Source of the DNA: Chara braunii
Taxonomy: Eukaryota; Streptophyta; Charophyceae; Charales; Characeae
Assembly (NCBI GenBank): GCA_003427395.1
Contig: BFEA01000549.1
Coordinates: 1,003,857-1,034,468, forward strand
DNA length: 30,612 nt
Reading direction: 5' to 3'
Part shown: positions 26,704 to 30,612 of the stretch, in pieces
Layout of the letters: every line of letters starts with the position of its first letter
How positions within the stretch are numbered: the first letter of the stretch is position 1
Translations under genes and position numbers: made by a program
The notes under the pieces: model-generated
The model's input: only the letters and a program-made list of their open reading frames with translations
What the model was told of the DNA's origin: nothing
Databases searched by the model: none

Positions 26704-28454
26704 TACGTTGGTCTTCTCGAATAGTAACCCGTCAGTAGTGCGGTATCTGGTTCAAACTTTGGGGCCTCCTTAACTCTTTTGAGGAGGTCACTATAAATAC
26801 GGTCCTGTGCATATGCTTCTCGAACTTTCTGTTGCAGGTCTCTCCGTATATCCAAATAGTGAACTATTGCTCCAAAGTAGTCAGCTCGTCTACTTAGAGC
26901 ATCCGCAACTACATTGTACTTTCCTTTGACTGGCCTAAGCTCAAAGTCATATTGGTCTATCTCTGCGGCCCACCTGGTAAGCTTAGGTGTCATCTTAGCC
27001 TAAGTCTTTAACCACCTTAGCGTCTCGTGGTCTGAATACACTTTGACGTGCCTCCCAAGCAAGTAATGCTTCCAATGCTCTAGTGCTTGCTTGAGAGCGT
27101 AGAGTTCCCTCTCATAGGTAGATGTTGCTACCTTCTCTGAAGGCATCCTAGCATACATGAACTCTACGGGTCTATACCCATTGCCATCATCTTGTTGTAA
27201 CACAACACCTATTCCATACCGACTTGCGTCAGTGGTGACAACAAAGGGCAGTGATGGATCGGCTACCTTGAGGACTGGGTACTCTATCAAGGCCCGCTTC
27301 AACTTCTTTAGGGCCGAGGTACAATCTTTGTCCCAATTCCAGATCGCCTCTTTCTTCAGCAATCTGCGAAGGGGCGCATCGATCGTCGAAAAGTTCCTCA
27401 CAAACTTCTTGTAGTAATTAGCTAGGCCGAGAAACGACTGCAATTCTGTTGACGTGCGGGGCATCAGCCAATCTCTAATCGCTGCTATCTTGTTGTCCTC
27501 AGGTTTTATGCCATCCCCATCTAAGACGTGACCCAAGTACAAGACTTGTGTCTTGGCCCACTCGCACTTCTTTGCGTTGATCTTGAAGTTAGCTTCCCTC
27601 AGCTTCTCCAAGACCTGCCTCAGATGGCCCTCATGCTCTTGGGGGGTCTTACTAAACACTAGGATGTCATCTAGGTACACGACCACAAATCTATCTAACC
27701 ACGACCTAAACAAATCATTCATACAACGCTGGAAGGTTGTTGGCGCATTGGTTAGTCCAAAGGGCATAACTATAAACTCATAGTGCCCGTACCTAGTCTG
27801 GAATGTTGTCGTATACTGATCATCAGGATTAACCTCTATCTGATGATAGTCGGACTTCAAATCTATCTTCGAGAAATACTTGCACCCCTGCACCTGATCT
27901 AACAAATCATTTATACGGGGCAGTGGTTCAACATTCTTCACTATGATAGCATTGAGACCCCTATAGTCTATACACATTCTAAGCTCTCCCTCTTTCTTAG
28001 GGACAAAGAGAACAGGTGCTCCGAATGGGGACGAACTGGGCCTAATCCAACCCTTCTCAAGGAGCTCGTCTAACTGCTTACGTAGCTCCTCTAACTCCCT
28101 TGGGGACATTCTGTAAATCGCTCCCTTAGGAGTCCTACTGCCAGGCTCTATCTCTATGCGATCCTAGATCGGTCGCGGCATTGCTCCTGTAGGCGGCTGA
28201 ACTAAATCTGTATAATTCTCCAGCAGCTTGGCAATAGCAGGATCTATGGGTTTCTCCTCTTTAGGCTCAGTGACAGGTCTGACATAGGCCACAAAAACCT
28301 GCTCTTGTAGTTGATCCTTCTTCACCAATCGCGCAAACGCGGGAGCACTGAGGCAGCAATGTGCCAGAGAGTTGTCTACTCTTGACACGTGAAACATACG
28401 AGCCGTCTTGACTTCGCCTGATGGACTAGGGAGTCTACACTCGTGCTCTCTCAA
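26703..28454 (-). pseudogene. Element D reverse transcriptase-RNase H (pol), one frame with two TAG codons
   Basis: A single frame spans the region, interrupted by TAG at 28164-28166 and 27000-27002. The 369-codon central part (28109-27000) has WIRPSSSPFGAPVLFVPKK, the catalytic Asp in KIDLKSDYHQI (residue 83), MPFGLTNAPTTFQ and YLDD (145-148). LGHVLDGDGI, LANYYKKFVRNFS and the RNase H residues Asp294 (TTDASRYGIG), Glu335 (YERELYAL) and Asp360 (YSDHE) follow. The last RNase H Asp is in VVADALSRR, after the second TAG. The motif usually read SGYHQ in Gypsy enzymes is SDYHQ here. It would copy element RNA into DNA in cytoplasmic particles. Both stops sit where Gln is expected. Length and order are normal for a Gypsy pol, so decay is recent to moderate. 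Confidence 0.93.
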
Positions 28455-29290
28455 GTGGAGTGTGGCCCCGCTGCCTCTCCCCAGTCCATTCCTAGGACCG
28501 TATCGAAGGGAAGGCTATCTTCTACGAGGAGAGTCAGGGAATGGAGAACTTTCTCCACCTTCCCGTCCTTCTCTAGGCGAAAGTACGCCTGGACTCCCTC
28601 TACGTAATCCTCGACTCGCATGGTGCGATTGTATGCGAGGATACTGATTATAGGGTCTTCTAACTTTTGGACTTCGAGATTTAGCTTCAACTTCTGCAGC
28701 GCTTTCCTACTGATATAGCTGCGGGTGGCCCCACTGTCTATAAGGGCCCCTATTCTGACTCTAAAAATCTCTACATCTACTAAGACTAGTTGTCCTTTTG
28801 CATCCTTCTTCATCTTGGCCCAGGCAGGCATCCTCTCCTTTTCTTCTGCCACACCTGTGAGGGAAGTGCCTAGAGAGACTCTAACACAAGCAGTCTCTGG
28901 ACAACTATCTAGGCACCGACCATCAACCTCTGCCACAAGCGATCTCGCGAAACTAGCTGCCTCATCCTTGAGAGCATGGAAGGCGACGAGGACCTGTTCC
29001 TCAGGACCTATCTTCTGCAAGTGTACATAGGAGTTCACATTCGCCTCCCAATTGTCAAAGTTCTCCTCCTTTCCACTGTAAGAGTCATGGAACTTTACCT
29101 TGACTGACTCTCTCCGGGGACGCGCTTCCTCCTCTCTTGGAGTAGCGAGTTTGGCGCCTTCTATGGCGCCCGTGCAGAATCGCTTTGTGTGTTCTAGCCT
29201 CGTCGTTACCTTTGAGCCCACGTGCATCATCATGTCACGCGCAAACTCTCTATCGGATCGATCGCAAGGCCACATTCTGGCTCCTATTGA
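28451..29290 (-). pseudogene. Element D gag remnant fused to aspartic protease
   Basis: 274-codon frame. Residues 1-115 look like the gag matrix/capsid part (REFARDMMMHVGSKV; FHDSYSGKEENFDNWEANVNSY; ALKDEAASFARSLV). From about 160 a retropepsin-type protease follows: LIDSGATRSYIS with the catalytic Asp at 180 (28736-28738), and VLGMDW near the end. No CCHC zinc knuckle is seen between them, and the capsid-protease distance is short, suggesting an internal deletion that joined the two in frame. A frameshift near 28465 separates it from the pol frame. The upstream gag N-terminus is in another frame. Confidence 0.85.
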
Positions 29291-29440
29291 AATGATACTG
29301 CTCGTCCCATGCTTTAGCCAGGAGCTGAATATTCCTTGACATCACCTCCATCTTCCCCTGTATATCTGCTTGCGCCTCCATCTGTGCCCTTGCTCTTTTA
29401 TAACTTCCAACTCTTTCGCAGCTTCGCTTACCTCCTCCAT
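29250..29440 (-). pseudogene. Element D gag N-terminus, coiled-coil-like, frameshifted
   Basis: An ATG at 29438-29440 opens MEEVSEAAKELEVIKEQ, which stops at 29342-29344. An overlapping frame (29381-29250) continues with MEAQADIQGKMEVMSRNIQL and AWDEQYHFNRSQNVAL before a TAG. Both parts are rich in Glu, Lys, Gln and heptad-like hydrophobics. Together with the following gag frame they look like one ancestral N-terminus broken by two frameshifts. Confidence 0.6.
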
Positions 29441-29553
29441 TTGTCTACTCTACACGTGAAGGTGTTCCAGAACCCTAACGGGAAGAGGAGACGCCAGAGG
29501 GTTCCCCAAAAAGAGAACCCCACGAGCAGACCGTACATCGGGTAGTCATCCAT
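29428..29553 (-). CDS. Small ORF upstream of gag (41 codons), hydrophobic
   Basis: The ATG at 29551-29553 sits in accaccATGG, a near-ideal eukaryotic start context, better than that of the gag ATG about 110 bp downstream. The peptide (MDDYPMYGLLVGFSFWGTLW and a further LLFPLGFW stretch) is strongly hydrophobic in the middle and has basic residues at the end (KWRR). Its stop (29428-29430) lies just past the gag ATG, so the two overlap. It could be a leader peptide or uORF that tunes gag translation, or a chance frame. Confidence 0.3.
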   Translation of the reverse strand: MDDYPMYGLLVGFSFWGTLWRLLFPLGFWNTFTCRVDKWRR

Positions 29554-30135
29554 GGTGGTTGGTGCACGACGAAGATTGTCCCACTCCTCACCACTTAGAC
29601 CTACCCTCTAGGCTGACTGACTGACTATCTAAGGACCACAAGATCCAAGTAGGACCTTGTCAACTATGGTCTTTAGCCTAGACCTAGAACTAAGGCTGTC
29701 ACTACAGGACTTTGATGCTGATCAGGAGGCATTTAAGGATATCGCCCGTAACTCCTCAGTAATTATTTAACGTCGCAGACAGGACGACGTAATCAGCAAG
29801 TCCACTCAAGACTTAGACAGCTCGTTGTGCAGCCCACAGCTCGGATTTTGGGCCTACCGTGCCACGCCGAGCAGCCCGGCGGTCAGTACCGATCCTTGGG
29901 AGGGTTCGTGTCCTCCGGGACAGTCGAGTCGTCAGACACAGCCTTTAGCCTAACTCAGCTCATGTGGGTTTGGTCAACAAGGCTTTATCCTTCATACACG
30001 GAGTTCCTATCACCTGGACAAAAGAGACTCGATGCAGAAAGAAGAGACAGACAGACTCAGCAAGTACCATGGGGTGAGTGCACATCCATAGGGCGAGGGA
30101 ATAGGCTAAAGGCTTGGTGAGATTATACCAACTCC
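29554..30135. other. Noncoding, presumed 5' leader/LTR side of element D
   Basis: No recognised domain in any frame. No tRNA-complementary primer binding site (for example a TGGTATCAGAGC-type word on the minus strand) was found between 29400 and 29900, so the LTR boundary of element D is undefined. Confidence 0.4.
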
Positions 30136-30138
30136 AGC

Positions 30139-30292
30139 TTGGTCAACTTCGTGGTCAGCAGCTCCGTTCAACGCTTTGGTCAACGCCGGTCAAACCCCCG
30201 ATCAACGCCCTGGTCAACCCTGGTCAACGCCTTGGTCAACACCCAAGTCAACGTTGAAGTCAACTTCGGTCAACTTTGGGGTCAACGGTCAA
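30139..30292 (-). promoter_or_regulatory. Cluster of 11 TTGAC (W-box core) motifs
   Basis: GTCAA on the plus strand (TTGAC on the minus strand) occurs at 30142, 30179, 30189, 30213, 30223, 30235, 30247, 30259, 30269, 30281 and 30288, usually as GGTCAAC. Between 30213 and 30281 the steps are 10, 12, 12, 12, 10 and 12 bp. TTGAC[C/T] is the known WRKY-factor W-box. The cluster lies upstream of element D in that element's own orientation, where U3 regulatory DNA would be. It could also be only a short degenerate tandem repeat. Confidence 0.6.
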
Positions 30293-30299
30293 CTCGACT

Positions 30300-30565
30300 A
30301 TGGCCGCCAACATCTTCTCTCTCACCTTTCCTCACTTCCCTTTCTCCTTCCTTCCTTCTCCCGCACTTCCTTTCTCTCTTCCCCCCCGGCTATGTCTCCC
30401 TTCTTCTTCGTCATCCCTCCTTCCTCCTTCCTCAGCTATGGCTTCTTCTTCCTTACTCGTCTCTCCTCCCTCCTTTGCTTCGCCTTCTCTTTCACTCTCC
30501 TCCGTGTCCAAGCTCCGCGGCTATGGCCGCCTTCTTTTGGACCGCACAACAATCTTCTATCACTC

Positions 30566-30612
<47 letters not shown>
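30300..30612. repeat. Pyrimidine-rich tract ending in CT and TG microsatellites
   Basis: TTC/CCT-rich low-complexity sequence. A CT run at about 30569-30598 is followed by a TG run to the window end. It contains repeated ctatggcc words also seen in the element A LTR. Confidence 0.85.

Noticed and set aside
26183-28166. Reassigned genetic code (UAG = Gln, as in some ulvophyte algae)
   Set aside because: The same element also has a TGA, several frameshifts and a catalytic deletion. Element B has a TAA, so ordinary decay explains the stops better. A code change would need intact host genes with in-frame UAG, none of which are in this window.

Overview
The window is repeat-dense eukaryotic nuclear DNA built almost entirely from decayed Ty3/Gypsy-type LTR retrotransposons, their long terminal repeats, satellite-like tandem arrays and microsatellites. 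I found no intact host gene. There are no operons, rRNA genes or CRISPR arrays. Chromodomain-type integrases, plant-style LTR ends (TGTGATAACC, TGTCGGGACC), very long noncoding LTR-like tracts and a scaffold gap point to a large streptophyte genome. The overall impression is of a charophyte alga such as Chara; that assignment is inference from element style, not proven.

Left part (1-5.5 kb) is a nested stack on the + strand. An LTR end (element C, 1-1576) abuts the middle of an integrase gene (element A, 1577-2447), whose chromodomain is frameshifted. A's polypurine tract (2536-2545) and a 1.2 kb 3' LTR (2549-3761) follow. That LTR in turn abuts the RNase H end of a second, different Gypsy polyprotein (element B, 3762-5488).

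Middle part (5.5-20 kb) is mostly noncoding. It has tandem arrays with periods of 50, 42, 50, 40, about 60 and 60 bp. One decayed hydrophilic reading frame (5995-7081) has a 14-residue repeat and an acidic C-terminal part. A PPT with an LTR start lies at 10566-10581, then a diverged 1.25 kb direct duplication. A 636 bp tandem duplication carries a TATA box and is interrupted by a 665-N gap. About 25 copies of a 91 bp repeat follow, then a second copy of the element C LTR end (18345-19629).

Region 20-25.4 kb holds GC-alternating blocks, a 148 bp duplication with expanding CT/CA microsatellites, a decayed Cys/His-rich (PHD-finger-like) frame, dispersed copies of a CGGTAAACCG module and tRNA-like (SINE-like) segments. 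Region 25.4-29.55 kb carries the most complete element (D), on the minus strand: gag, aspartic protease, reverse transcriptase, RNase H, integrase and chromodomain in the usual chromovirus order. It is broken by frameshifts, three TAG codons where glutamine is expected, and an integrase deletion removing the second catalytic Asp. Its presumed upstream side (30.1-30.3 kb) has 11 GTCAA motifs (W-box cores on the minus strand), mostly 10-12 bp apart.

All alignments were made by eye. Family names rest on motifs visible in translation. LTR boundaries are proposals unless both ends are described.
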